DNA from: CAVWXT01 sp963759115
Lineage (GTDB): Bacteria > Planctomycetota > Planctomycetia > Pirellulales > Thermoguttaceae
Direction of reading: 5' to 3'
Length of the DNA stretch: 64,000 bases
NCBI GenBank assembly: GCA_963759115.1
Contig: CAVWXT010000005.1
Coordinates: 2,776,608 to 2,840,607, forward strand
Shown: positions 9,824-18,806 of the stretch, piece by piece
How the letters are laid out: the number at the start of each line of letters is the position of its first letter
Numbering within the stretch: position 1 is the first letter of the stretch
Notes under the pieces: generated by a model
Databases searched by the model: none
Told to the model about the DNA's origin: nothing
Seen by the model: the letters and a program-made list of their open reading frames with translations, nothing else
Translations under genes and position numbers: made by a program

Positions 9824-11378
9824 TCACACCACCGACAGCGACGGGTAACATTTCCGGTAGTAATTTCCCTTGCGGCTGCGGAGCAGGTAGTCCAACCAAT
9901 AGCCCGGCAGGTCGCCCCTCAGCAGGAACGCCGCCTTCGCCGACTCGTCGCCGTACTCCTCCAGCACCCGCCTGACGAACCTCGGGCTGACGGCGGGCGA
10001 CTCGATGAAGCCCCGGATGACCTCCTGTTCCTCCTCGGTCAAGCCCTCGCCCTTCTTCTTCAGCCCCGCGAGCAGGGTCGTGAAGCCGGACATGATCTCC
10101 TTGCCCTCGTCGGGATTGAGAAACACGCCGAGGCCGTCCTTCTCCTCCAGCAAGTCCGGCGGGAGCTTGATCTCGGGGCGACCCGTCTTCAGTCCGTGCC
10201 TCTTGACCGCATCCTCCACTTCCTGCTTGGGTTTCTGTTCCCAGTGCCAGCGCAGCTCCTTCTGCCAGTCCGCCGCCATCGCCAATCCGTCCGGGTAGAC
10301 AGCCAGGTCCTTGCCGCCGTGGTAGGCGAGCGTCTTCTCGTGCATTTCCGCCATCATCCCTCTCACCTGCGTCTCGTACTCCTTCGAGTAGCGGCACACG
10401 ATGGCGCTGCTCTGGCGTTTCATCTTCTTCTTCAGGTCGTCGGCATCGACCTTCGAGGCGTCGCCCACGAGCCGCTGCTCGCCCGACCAGTACCATTCCC
10501 CGCGCCACGGGACGAGGCTGCCGAAGACGACCTGCCCCCGCTTGAACGGATGCCGCCTCATGTCGATCCTGATCCGGTAGGGCTGGTCGTTGATGAGGTT
10601 CACCGCTTGCAGCGCCTCGCTGCTGACCGACACGAGCCTGTAGAACGCAGCGTGCCGCTCGTACCAGCTCCGCAAGTCCTTGCGGTCGTCCTCCGGGATG
10701 TCGAGGACTCCGGCCAGGATGTCGATCGCCCCCAGTCCCGACCAACGGGTACACTCCTGGCAGACGAAGTCGTCGATGTGCGGGATGTCCGAGCCGCCGG
10801 GAGGCTGCTCCTCCATGTAGCGGGTGAACATCGTGCGAAACATGAAGGAGTGCGTGCCGAGCCAGACCAGCTTGCGTTTCACGTCCCAGCCGTGCGTCGT
10901 TGGGGCTCTGAAGGAACGCCTTCATGCCCGAGTCCTTGGGGACTTCGGCAAAGGCATCAGACAGGAAGGAGCTGACGGTATCGGCGATGCGATGGAGGTC
11001 CTGGTGCGTCGGCGAGATGGTCAGATTGTCGATGAGCGCCGGGTACAAGACCCAAAGGAAGTGGCGGAATCGTTCGGGGCTGAGGTCTGGCCCGAGATCG
11101 CCTTGCTTCGAGGTCAGGGAAAGGGTGCTGCCGAAGAACTCGACGTTGTAGCGTTCGTACGCCGCCCATATCCCGATGCCGGCGTGGATGTTCTCGGCGA
11201 AATCGACCACGATGCCGGCGAGGTCGTCGAGCACATCGGGAGGCAGGCGGAGGGTGTCGTGGGCGAAATCGCGCTGCACGTCCGCGAGCGCCCGCCGGAG
11301 CTGCCGCACGATCTTGGGAAGGTGCGAGTCGCCTCGTCCCTCGTAGCCGTGGGGGCGATGCGCCAAGTAGTCCGCCAT
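9824..11378 (-). CDS. Conserved protein of unknown function (possibly DUF3843-like), one frameshift
   Basis: The first about 160 residues read MADYLAHRPHGYEG, HLPKIVRQLRRALADV, then FLQSPNDA. Near 10895 the frame changes and continues as HGWDVKRKLVWLGTHSF through a 352-residue segment to the stop at 9824, giving about 515 residues in total. It contains one CxxC pair (FVCQECTRWSGLG) and otherwise soluble, charged sequence with no signal peptide. I do not recognise it with confidence; the overall feel is of the DUF3843 group, and the function is unknown. The old frame runs on to 9741 as low-complexity glycine/arginine sequence and is a shadow. The next gene downstream (DUF1848) is 6 bp away, suggesting a two-gene unit. 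Confidence 0.6.
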
Positions 11379-11533
11379 GACTTATCCTTTTTGTGAAGTC
11401 TCGTGGGCATTGTATCGGAGGTCTGATTGGGTTGGCAATCCAGCTTCTCCCGTGGTAGGCTGGCAAGGGCAGGGCAAGAAACGCAAGCAGGAATTGCTCC
11501 CGGCGCGGGAAATACCGGGGAAGGAGAGGATCC

Positions 11534-12526
11534 ATGAAACCGTCCTGGCGGGTCTTCCTTTTGTTCGTCGGCTTGTTGCCGTCTGGGGCTTGGGCTGGCG
11601 AAAGCGGGTACGGCTACGATCCCCTGGCGGTCTCCGACCGGCCCAATACCGAGCCGCTGGACCTCACGGTCAAGGACGAAGCGCGAGGACGGGAGATCCC
11701 GATCCGCGTGTACCTCCCGGCGCGGACCGAGCGGCAACCGATGGTGCTTTTCAGTCACGGGCTGGGCGGCTCGCGCGAGGGAAGCGCGTACCTGGGCAAG
11801 CACTGGGCCGCTCGCGGGTATGTCGCCGTGTTCCTCCAGCACCCCGGGAGCGACACGTCCGTCTGGCAGGACAAGCCCAAAGCTGACCGCATGGCCGCCA
11901 TGCGCCAGGCCGCCGGACTGGAGAACTTCCTGTTGCGCGTCAAGGACGTTCCTGCCGTGCTGGACCAGTTGCAACGATGGAACCGAACGGAGAGGCACCC
12001 GCTGGCGGGACGGCTTGACCTTGAGCGCGTGGGCATGTCCGGGCATTCGTTCGGCGCGGTGACGACCCAGGCGGTGAGCGGACAGTCCTTCCTGGGCGGA
12101 ACGACACCGTTCGCCGACCCGCGGATCAAGGCCGCCGTCGTGATGAGCCCGAGCAGCCCACGGCGGGGCGACCCGAAGCAGGCGTTCGCCGCCGTGAAGG
12201 TCCCGTGGATGCTGATGACGGGCACGAAGGATGTCTCCCCCATCGGCGACGCCGACATGAAGTCGCGGCTCGGCGTCTTTCCCGCGCTGCCGCCCGGCGG
12301 CAAGTACGAGCTGATCCTCGACCGGGCGGAGCACTCCGCATTCACCGACCGCCCCCTGCCGGGCGACACGGAGAAACGGAATCCCAACCACCATCGGGCC
12401 GTCCTGGCGTTGAGCACGGCTTTCTGGGACGCATGGCTGCGCGACGATGCCGCCGCCAAGGCTTGGCTTGACGGCGAGGGGCCGCGGTCGCTCCTGGAGA
12501 AAAACGACGGCTGGCAAAGGAAGTGA
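11534..12526 (+). CDS. Secreted alpha/beta hydrolase (platelet-activating-factor acetylhydrolase-like / dienelactone hydrolase fold)
   Basis: 330 residues with a signal peptide (MKPSWRVFLLFVGLL..GAWA). An oxyanion-type motif VLFSHGLGGSREGS is at about residues 73-86, the nucleophile elbow GHSFG has its serine at about residue 172, and the late AEHSAFTDRP carries a candidate catalytic histidine. These are standard for PAF-acetylhydrolase-like esterases. A GGAGAGG ribosome site precedes the ATG. It is divergent from the gene at 9824-11378. A partial second copy of its last 270 bases is found at 15469-15738, downstream of the GH9 gene, showing a past local duplication. Substrate unknown. Confidence 0.85.
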   Translation: MKPSWRVFLLFVGLLPSGAWAGESGYGYDPLAVSDRPNTEPLDLTVKDEARGREIPIRVYLPARTERQPMVLFSHGLGGSREGSAYLGKHWAARGYVAVFLQHPGSDTSVWQDKPKADRMAAMRQAAGLENFLLRVKDVPAVLDQLQRWNRTERHPLAGRLDLERVGMSGHSFGAVTTQAVSGQSFLGGTTPFADPRIKAAVVMSPSSPRRGDPKQAFAAVKVPWMLMTGTKDVSPIGDADMKSRLGVFPALPPGGKYELILDRAEHSAFTDRPLPGDTEKRNPNHHRAVLALSTAFWDAWLRDDAAAKAWLDGEGPRSLLEKNDGWQRK

Positions 12527-12623
12527 GGGGGGACGCCCCGCCGCCCTCGGTGACCCCCGTCCCATGTCCCCGAAAGCCTCGTATAATGGGCAGTTGAACC
12601 GAGTCCACGGTCGAGGTGACACT

Positions 12624-13445
12624 ATGGAAAGCAAGATCGTGTCGGCGATCCGCTTGGAACTGGAGCCCGTGGCCCTGGTCTGGGCCGACGAGAAGCCCGA
12701 GGGGGCCGTGGAGTTCGCGCCCGGCAAGTGGGGCTGCGTCCTGTTCCTCCTCGCTGCGGCGGCCAAGGGGAAGACGGCTGTCGCCAGCCGCGAGACCTTC
12801 GGCTGTTTCGGCGGCGGAGTGGGACTGGGCTTCGGCGAGCAGTACAAGAGCTTCCCCGGCGGCGAGGAGTGCTTCTGCCGGTTCCTTTCCTGCGGCAACG
12901 CCGGCACCGAGCCGGGCCAGACGATCGGTCAGGGGATGGCCGCGTCGGGGGCGACTGCCATGGCCGAGGACTTTCTCCTGGGCGAACGCTATCTCAAGAG
13001 CCCGGAGCTGGTCAGAAAGTTTATCGCCTCGCTGCCCATCATGGACATTCCCGCCCGCTGCGTGGTCATGAAGCCGCTCCGTGACGTGGACTTTGCGAGA
13101 GACAACGTCCGCAGCATCACCTTCCTGGTCAACCCTGACCAGCTCTCGGCCCTCATTGTCCTGGCCAACTACGACGGCGAGCACAACGAGAACGTGATCG
13201 TCCCTTTCGCCGCCGGCTGCCAGAGCGTTGGCATCTGCACGTTCCGGGAGAACGAGCGTGAGCATCCGCGAGCGGTGGTCGGCATGGTCGATCTGTCGGC
13301 CCGGAAGAACCTCCGGCGGCAGCTCGGCAAGGACGTGATGTCGCTCTCGGTCACGCCCGGGATGTTCCGGCGGATGGAGGAGAACGTCGAGGGGAGCTTC
13401 CTCCAGCGCGAGACGTGGAAGAGCTTGCTGGAGCAGAAGAGCTAA
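12624..13445 (+). CDS. DUF169 family protein
   Basis: 273 residues from ATG 12624 (MESKIVSAIRLELEPVAL). The pattern EPVALVWADEKPEGA, then CVLFLLAAAAKGKTA, then GCFGGGVGLGFGE and CGNAGTEPGQTIGQG is characteristic of DUF169, a family often found in anaerobes and methanogens and linked by some annotators to cofactor or corrinoid binding, without proof. Several cysteines (GCFGG, ECFCRFLSCGN) could hold a metal. No signal peptide is seen. It stands between the hydrolase and the GH9 gene on the same strand, with gaps near 100 bp on each side, so co-transcription is possible but unproven. Confidence 0.8.
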   Translation: MESKIVSAIRLELEPVALVWADEKPEGAVEFAPGKWGCVLFLLAAAAKGKTAVASRETFGCFGGGVGLGFGEQYKSFPGGEECFCRFLSCGNAGTEPGQTIGQGMAASGATAMAEDFLLGERYLKSPELVRKFIASLPIMDIPARCVVMKPLRDVDFARDNVRSITFLVNPDQLSALIVLANYDGEHNENVIVPFAAGCQSVGICTFRENEREHPRAVVGMVDLSARKNLRRQLGKDVMSLSVTPGMFRRMEENVEGSFLQRETWKSLLEQKS

Positions 13446-13550
13446 AGCGTGCAGACATTTTTGGCAGCCCAGGAAGCGGCACGAAGATCCAGGTAGTGCC
13501 AGACAAGGAATATCTTTTCCATGCTGAGGCCATTATTGACGGAGGAACCC

Positions 13551-15311
13551 ATGCACAGGCGAGATTTCGTATTCAGTTTAGGCGCGGCCGGATCAGCGCT
13601 GCTCGCTGGCCAGCAAGTCCCCAGTCCGGCCGAACCGCTTCGCCGGACGACCGCGGGGGCCAAGCCGGCGATCGCCGTCAATCACCTCGGCTTCCTGCCC
13701 AAGGGCGGCAAGCGGGTTATCTTCCGGCTCACCGGGTCGGACGTGCCGTCGGCCTTCACTATGCGGGAGATCGGCAGCGTCACTCCGCCGTTCAGTATCA
13801 CGCGACCCCTGACCCGCGTCCCCTCGGACCTGGGCGAGTGCCTTGTCGGAGACTTTAGCGATGTCGAACGTGTAGGCGTGTATCAGGTCAGCATCGGTGA
13901 CGAACGATCTGTCCCGTTCTTCATCCGGGAAGACGCCTGGCGGCGCACGTTGCCGAAAGCGTTCAGCTTTTATCCGCAGAAGCGGTGTGGCATCGCTGTG
14001 CCCAATGTGCATCTGGTTTGCCACCTGGACGATGCCCGCAGGCGCGACAACGGGCAGTACATCGACATGACCGGCGGCTGGCATGATGCCGGCGACCTTC
14101 GCAAGTGGATGACCTCGGCGCTGCTCAGCGGCACGGCCCTGTGCAACCTGGCGCGTAACCTGGGAGAACGGTGGAACCTGGATGGCTCGGGGCTCGCGCC
14201 TGTGCTCGACGAGATCAAATGGGGCAACCGCTACTGGCTGAAGATGCAGGATGCCGACGGGCGGGTGTTCAATGACGTTGCCGGTGGCCTCGATGGCGAT
14301 AACAGTGACAATCACTGGACGGATAACGTCATCGGCAGCGAGGACAACCGCTACATCAACCCTTCCAAGCCCAACCAGGTTCAGGCCCAGTTCATAGCCG
14401 TGCAGGCATTGCTCTCGCAGGTGTACCGAAAAACAGACCCCGGCTACGGGCAGCTCTGCCTGCCCACCGCGCTCCGTTGCTGGAACGCCAACACTCCGGG
14501 AAGCGGGACCTTGGAGTTGGGGTGGTGGCTCCTGGCGGCGACGGAACTGTATCGCGCGACTGGCGACAAGCGTTGGGCGGAGCAAGCCGCGGGTCTTGCG
14601 GAGCGCCTGCTCAAGATGCAGGTGACGGAGTACGCCGGCGGCCAGAAGGTGGTCCGGGGTTTCTGGCGTACTTCGGCGGAGAACTCCGCTCCACTGATCC
14701 ACCACTGCCTGCCCGGAATCCCGGCCATCGCCTTGCTGGAACTTGCCAGGGGCTTGCCCGAACATCCGGACACGCGGAAGTGGCGGGACGCCGTGCGGCT
14801 CCACCTGGACGAGTACGTCGTGCCGATGACTTCCCGCAATGCCTACCGCATCATGCCGTTGGGACTCTTCAAAGGCTCGCCCTCTCCGGAACGCTACCAC
14901 CCGCTCGGGGGCGAGTTCACCTACCGCTACTTCATGCCCGTCGCGCGGGGTTCGCACGGCCTGACGTCGCACTTCGAGAGCCACGCGGCGCTGCTCGCCC
15001 TGGCGGGCAGGGCATTCGGAAGCCGCGACTACACGGAATTGGCTTACCGGCAGTTGGAGTGGATCATGGGGGCGAATCCGTTCGGTGCCTGCTTGATGAG
15101 CGGCGAGGGGATGCGCAATCCCTATCCCCACTCTCGGTATGAGGGCCTGACCGTGGGCGCGCTCATGAACGGCTTCGGGGGCAACGAAGAGGACGAGCCG
15201 GTGCTTGACATGGAGTACGGCTTTGACTGGCACACCACGGAGTACTGGCAGCCCCACAACGCCTGGTATCTCTGGACACACTCGGTGCTGGAAATGGATC
15301 CGGGGACCTAG
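13551..15311 (+). CDS. Glycoside hydrolase family 9 (cellulase-like) with N-terminal Ig-like domain, Tat-type signal
   Basis: 586 residues from ATG 13551, placed by GGAGG 5 bases upstream. MHRRDFVFSLGAAGSALLAG is a twin-arginine-like signal. Residues about 40-140 (AIAVNHLGFLPKGGKRVIFR) form the CelD_N Ig-like domain, followed by the GH9 (alpha/alpha)6 barrel with GGWHDAGD at about 174-181 (catalytic-base aspartates) and the C-terminal catalytic-acid region YGFDWHTTEYWQPHN, with a glutamate near residue 563. GH9 enzymes are inverting endo- or exo-glucanases or exo-glucosaminidases; the exact substrate cannot be told. Neighbouring glycan genes suggest a polysaccharide-use role. Intact. Confidence 0.9.
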   Translation: MHRRDFVFSLGAAGSALLAGQQVPSPAEPLRRTTAGAKPAIAVNHLGFLPKGGKRVIFRLTGSDVPSAFTMREIGSVTPPFSITRPLTRVPSDLGECLVGDFSDVERVGVYQVSIGDERSVPFFIREDAWRRTLPKAFSFYPQKRCGIAVPNVHLVCHLDDARRRDNGQYIDMTGGWHDAGDLRKWMTSALLSGTALCNLARNLGERWNLDGSGLAPVLDEIKWGNRYWLKMQDADGRVFNDVAGGLDGDNSDNHWTDNVIGSEDNRYINPSKPNQVQAQFIAVQALLSQVYRKTDPGYGQLCLPTALRCWNANTPGSGTLELGWWLLAATELYRATGDKRWAEQAAGLAERLLKMQVTEYAGGQKVVRGFWRTSAENSAPLIHHCLPGIPAIALLELARGLPEHPDTRKWRDAVRLHLDEYVVPMTSRNAYRIMPLGLFKGSPSPERYHPLGGEFTYRYFMPVARGSHGLTSHFESHAALLALAGRAFGSRDYTELAYRQLEWIMGANPFGACLMSGEGMRNPYPHSRYEGLTVGALMNGFGGNEEDEPVLDMEYGFDWHTTEYWQPHNAWYLWTHSVLEMDPGT

Positions 15312-15468
15312 TTCTTGCCTTTCAGGAGTGACCGGCAGGTTGCCTTCCGCTCCCACGCCAAGTTCACCTTCGCCCAGCTTAGCCAGATTTCCAACGAAGC
15401 TCCGGTCGCGGCTGCCGGAAGGAGTTGCCGACAGGAGCGGGTCACTTCAAGCATACTACGACCATCTA

Positions 15469-15738
15469 TCGGCGACGCCGACACGAGGTCGCGGCTCGGC
15501 GTCTTTCCCGCGCTGCCGCCCGACGGCAAGTACGAGCTGGTCCTCGACCGGGCGGAGCACTCCGCGTTCACCGACCGCCCCCTGCCGGGCGACGTCGAGA
15601 AGCGGAACCCCAATCACCATCTGGCCATCCTGGCGTTGTGCACGGCCTTCTGGGACGCATGGCTGCGCGACGATTCCGCCACCAGGGTTTGGCTCGACGG
15701 CGAGGGGCCGCGGTCGATCCTGGAGAAGGACGACGGCC
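15469..15738 (+). pseudogene. Duplicate 3'-end fragment of the alpha/beta hydrolase gene
   Basis: The frame reading RLGVFPALPPDGKYEL, DRAEHSAFTDRPLPGDVEK and AFWDAWLRDD repeats the C-terminus of the hydrolase at 11534-12526 at a high level of nucleotide identity (compare 12240-12507). The N-terminal two thirds, including the GHSFG nucleophile, are missing and there is no start or ribosome site, so it is a dead fragment. It marks one end of a duplicated or rearranged segment that encloses DUF169 and GH9. Confidence 0.8.
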
Positions 15739-15849
15739 CGGTTTCGGTGAAGCAAAGCGATTCTCACGAGTGCGTGGCCTTGCGATTCGCTGGCCGTGGC
15801 GCAATAATGCGGTCTTCATTTCGAGGTGCAAGCCCGTAGGCCAGTCCCA

Positions 15850-17373
15850 ATGATGATTTGTGTCAGCATCGGCCGCGGCCGGCAAGCAGACGTGATGGCG
15901 GAGCACCGGCGATTGGCCAGCCAAGGCATCAAGCTGGTCGAGATTCGCTTGGACTGCCTCGACGGCGAAGTGAATCTCCGGCAACTGATGGCCCAGCGGC
16001 CCAGTCCGGTGATCGTCGCTTGCCGCCGTACTGCCGACGGCGGGAGGTTCACTGGCAGCGAACCAGAGCGACTTGCGCTGCTGCGGACGGCAATCGAGGA
16101 AGGCGCAGACTACGTCGAGATCGAGCACGACGCGGCTGCGTCCGTCCCGCGATCAGGCCGGACGAAGCGGATCGTGAGCTTCTATGATCTTCACAAGACG
16201 TTCGGCGATCTTGATGGCATTCACCGTCGGCTCGGCGGGCTTGGCCCCGACATCATCAAGCTCTGTACGATGGCCCGCCAACCGCATGATAACCTCCGGA
16301 TATTGGAGTTGATACAGCAGAGCAGGACGCCGACGGTGGGCCTCTGCCTGGGAGAGATCGGTACGCCATCGCAGATTTTGGCCGCCAGGTTCGGCGCTCC
16401 GTTGGTGTACGCCGCCTCCGACGAAGGGGAGGCTGTCGGTACGCCGGGCCAACTCGCTTACCGGCAGCTGGCCGACATTTACCGCGCCGACCGGATCAAT
16501 GCGGAAACCGATGTCTACGGAATCATTGCCGACCCCGTCTCCCATAGCATGGGCCCGTTCATCCACAATGCCGGCTTCCACCACTACGGGCTCAACAAGG
16601 TCTATGTGCCTTTCCTCGTGCCCCGCGAGCACCTTGCCCAGTTCATGCAGGATGCGCCGGCCTTGGGCGTCAAGGCCCTGAGCGTCACCATGCCGCACAA
16701 GGAAGAGGTGATCCAGACGCTGACCCAAGTGGACGATGCCGTTCGCGGCATCGGCGCCACCAATACCATTCTCTTCGACGGTAAGAAGACCACGGGCCAC
16801 AACACCGACTACCAGGGCGCGATGGACAGCCTGGAGGCGGCCATCGGCGGCCCCGACGGCATGGCGCGCCGCGTCCGCGGAAAGACCGCGCTGGTGCTCG
16901 GGTCCGGCGGGGTGGGCAAGGCCATTACTTGCGGGCTGCTCCGCCGTGGCGTGAGCGTCGTAGCCACCGACGGCGTTCCCGAACAGACCGCCCGTTTGTC
17001 ACAGCGGTTTCACTGCCCTGGCGTGCCGTGGTCCGAGCGGTACAGTGTGCCGGCCGATCTGCTCTTCAACTGCACGCCGGTGGGAATGCACCCCGATGCC
17101 GACGCCACGCCGTTCGAGAAAGATCATTTGCGCCCGTCGATGATCGTGTTCGATGCCGTCTACAACCCCGAGCGGACGATGTTCCTCCGCGACGCCGAGG
17201 CGTGCGGCTGCACGGTGGTCCGAGGTGTCGATATGTTCGTCCGCCAGGCCTGCCTGCAATTTTCGATGTTTACCGGCCGGGAAGCCCCGGCCGAACTGAT
17301 GCGAGAGACGATCCGTCGGGTGATCGCCGAGCGCAATGCAGCACCACACCATGCCGCTGACAAGCTGGCCTGA
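15850..17373 (+). CDS. aroDE: Bifunctional 3-dehydroquinate dehydratase / shikimate dehydrogenase
   Basis: 507 residues from ATG 15850 (an in-frame GTG at 15826 is a less likely start). Residues 1-215 are type I dehydroquinate dehydratase-like: GADYVEIE keeps the acidic residue and DIIKLCTMA keeps the Schiff-base lysine (about residue 137). In the segment SFYDLHKT the catalytic histidine position (NHDF in Escherichia coli AroD) is tyrosine (about 112), and in GTPSQIL the usual SR is SQ (about 175), so this half may be inactive. Residues 220-490 are shikimate dehydrogenase with all key parts: SVTMPHK (lysine about 284), NTDYQGA (aspartate about 320), the nucleotide-binding VLGSGGVGKA, CTPVGMHP and DMFVRQACLQF. 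Central aromatic biosynthesis, cytoplasmic. Confidence 0.9.
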   Translation: MMICVSIGRGRQADVMAEHRRLASQGIKLVEIRLDCLDGEVNLRQLMAQRPSPVIVACRRTADGGRFTGSEPERLALLRTAIEEGADYVEIEHDAAASVPRSGRTKRIVSFYDLHKTFGDLDGIHRRLGGLGPDIIKLCTMARQPHDNLRILELIQQSRTPTVGLCLGEIGTPSQILAARFGAPLVYAASDEGEAVGTPGQLAYRQLADIYRADRINAETDVYGIIADPVSHSMGPFIHNAGFHHYGLNKVYVPFLVPREHLAQFMQDAPALGVKALSVTMPHKEEVIQTLTQVDDAVRGIGATNTILFDGKKTTGHNTDYQGAMDSLEAAIGGPDGMARRVRGKTALVLGSGGVGKAITCGLLRRGVSVVATDGVPEQTARLSQRFHCPGVPWSERYSVPADLLFNCTPVGMHPDADATPFEKDHLRPSMIVFDAVYNPERTMFLRDAEACGCTVVRGVDMFVRQACLQFSMFTGREAPAELMRETIRRVIAERNAAPHHAADKLA

Positions 17374-17386
17374 GAACGAGGGGCAG

Positions 17387-18802
17387 ATGCCTGCCGATCC
17401 CGCCGACGGGTCGCCGACAACGCGCTCGCGTTACCGCTGGGTAGTGTGCGCGTTGCTGTTCTTGGTGACCACGATCAACTACGTGGACCGCCAGGTCCTC
17501 GGAGTCTTGGGGCCGACCCTGACGGAAGAATTTCGTTGGTCGGAGCAGCAATATGCCTTTATCGTCAGCGCCTTCAGCCTGGCGTATGCCCTGGGGCAGA
17601 CCCTGGCGGGGCGGATGATGGACCGGATCGGCGAGCGCAGGGGGTTTGCCGTGATTGTCGCCGTGTGGAGCGTGGCGGCGATGGCCCACGGTCTGGTGCA
17701 TCCACTGGTCTACGCGGGGCTGCCGTGGCTGAAGGCCGCGTTTGCCGGGACATTCTTGGGTTCGCTCACTCCCACGGTGTTGTCGGTGGCCGGATTCAGC
17801 GCCGGCCGAGTCGCTCTGGGCCTGGCGGAAGGCGGCAACTTTCCCGGCGCGATCAAGACGGTCGGCCAATGGCATCCGATGCGAGAAAGGGCCTTGTCGA
17901 CGGGTGTTTTCAACGCCGGCACGAACACCGGAATTATCGTCGCCGCCTATGCCGTGCCCATTATGGTTACAGGGATGGGGTGGGGCTGGCCCGCCGCCTT
18001 CTATCTGACCGGTGCCCTGGGATTCGCGTGGCTGGCCCTCTGGCTGCTGATGTACGATGTCCCGGAAAGGCATCCCCGGGTGTCGCCCGCGGAGTTGGCC
18101 TTGATCCGCAGCGATCCGCCCGATCCGCCGGAAAGAATCTCCTGGCTTAGCCTGCTCGGCTACCGTCAGACGTGGGCCTACACGCTGGGTATGATGCTGA
18201 TCGTCCCCGTGTGGACGTTCTACCTCAACTGGCTGCCCAAGTTCCTCAAGAACAACCACGGCATCGACTTGCACCAGGTCTTTGGCCCTTTGTTGGTGGT
18301 GTACGTGATTGCCGACTTGGGCAGCGTGACGGGCGGCGGGCTGTCGTCGTGGCTGATTCGGCGCGGCGCCAGCATCAACGCGGCCCGAAAGACGGCCTTT
18401 CTGGCGTGTGCCGTGTGCGTGATTCCGGTAGCATGCGTGGCGCGTGTTACCAACATGTGGGTGGCGACCGTGCTGGTGGGCGTGGCCGCGGCTGCCCACC
18501 AAGGGTACGCCGCCAACATCTTCACCCTCGTTTCCGACACCGTTCCCCGCAAGGCGGTCAGTTCCGTGGTAGGCATCGGGGGAACCGCCGCTTACATAAG
18601 CATGATGGTCTTCGCCACGTTGATCGGCTACGTCCTCGATTGGACCGAGGCCGTCTATGGCAAGAAAGACTACTTGATTCCCTTTGTGATCGCGAGCTCC
18701 GCTTACCTGGTGGCCACAGCCGCAATCCACTTGCTGTTGCCGCGGCTGGAGCCGATGGAAATCGCGGCTGAGCCGTTGGACACTGAGAGCCGCAAGGATT
18801 GA
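17387..18802 (+). CDS. MFS transporter, anion:cation symporter (hexuronate ExuT-like) group
   Basis: 471 residues from ATG 17387, preferred because GAGGGG lies 4-5 bases upstream and it falls just after the aroDE stop; in-frame ATGs at 17336 and 17351 would overlap aroDE. The first helix WVVCALLFLVTTINYVDR and the motif GQTLAGRMMDRIGERRG (MFS motif A) place it in the ACS family, whose members import hexuronates, glucarate or similar acidic sugars. Twelve hydrophobic segments can be traced. FSAGRVALGLAEGGNFPGA is the usual ACS helix-4 motif. It is followed after 4 bp by the URO-D-like gene, so the two are an operon. The acidic-sugar substrate fits the glucuronidase-like genes nearby, by inference. 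Confidence 0.88.
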   Translation: MPADPADGSPTTRSRYRWVVCALLFLVTTINYVDRQVLGVLGPTLTEEFRWSEQQYAFIVSAFSLAYALGQTLAGRMMDRIGERRGFAVIVAVWSVAAMAHGLVHPLVYAGLPWLKAAFAGTFLGSLTPTVLSVAGFSAGRVALGLAEGGNFPGAIKTVGQWHPMRERALSTGVFNAGTNTGIIVAAYAVPIMVTGMGWGWPAAFYLTGALGFAWLALWLLMYDVPERHPRVSPAELALIRSDPPDPPERISWLSLLGYRQTWAYTLGMMLIVPVWTFYLNWLPKFLKNNHGIDLHQVFGPLLVVYVIADLGSVTGGGLSSWLIRRGASINAARKTAFLACAVCVIPVACVARVTNMWVATVLVGVAAAAHQGYAANIFTLVSDTVPRKAVSSVVGIGGTAAYISMMVFATLIGYVLDWTEAVYGKKDYLIPFVIASSAYLVATAAIHLLLPRLEPMEIAAEPLDTESRKD

Positions 18803-18806
18803 CCGC

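Noticed and set aside
8927..10975. 682-codon plus-strand frame
   Set aside because: It runs antisense across two minus-strand genes (DUF1848 and the unknown protein) and has no coherent protein features.
13593..15356. 587-codon open frame on the minus strand opposite the GH9 gene
   Set aside because: It is the mirror of a well-recognised GH9 gene; no ribosome site and no family pattern. High GC makes such long antisense frames common.
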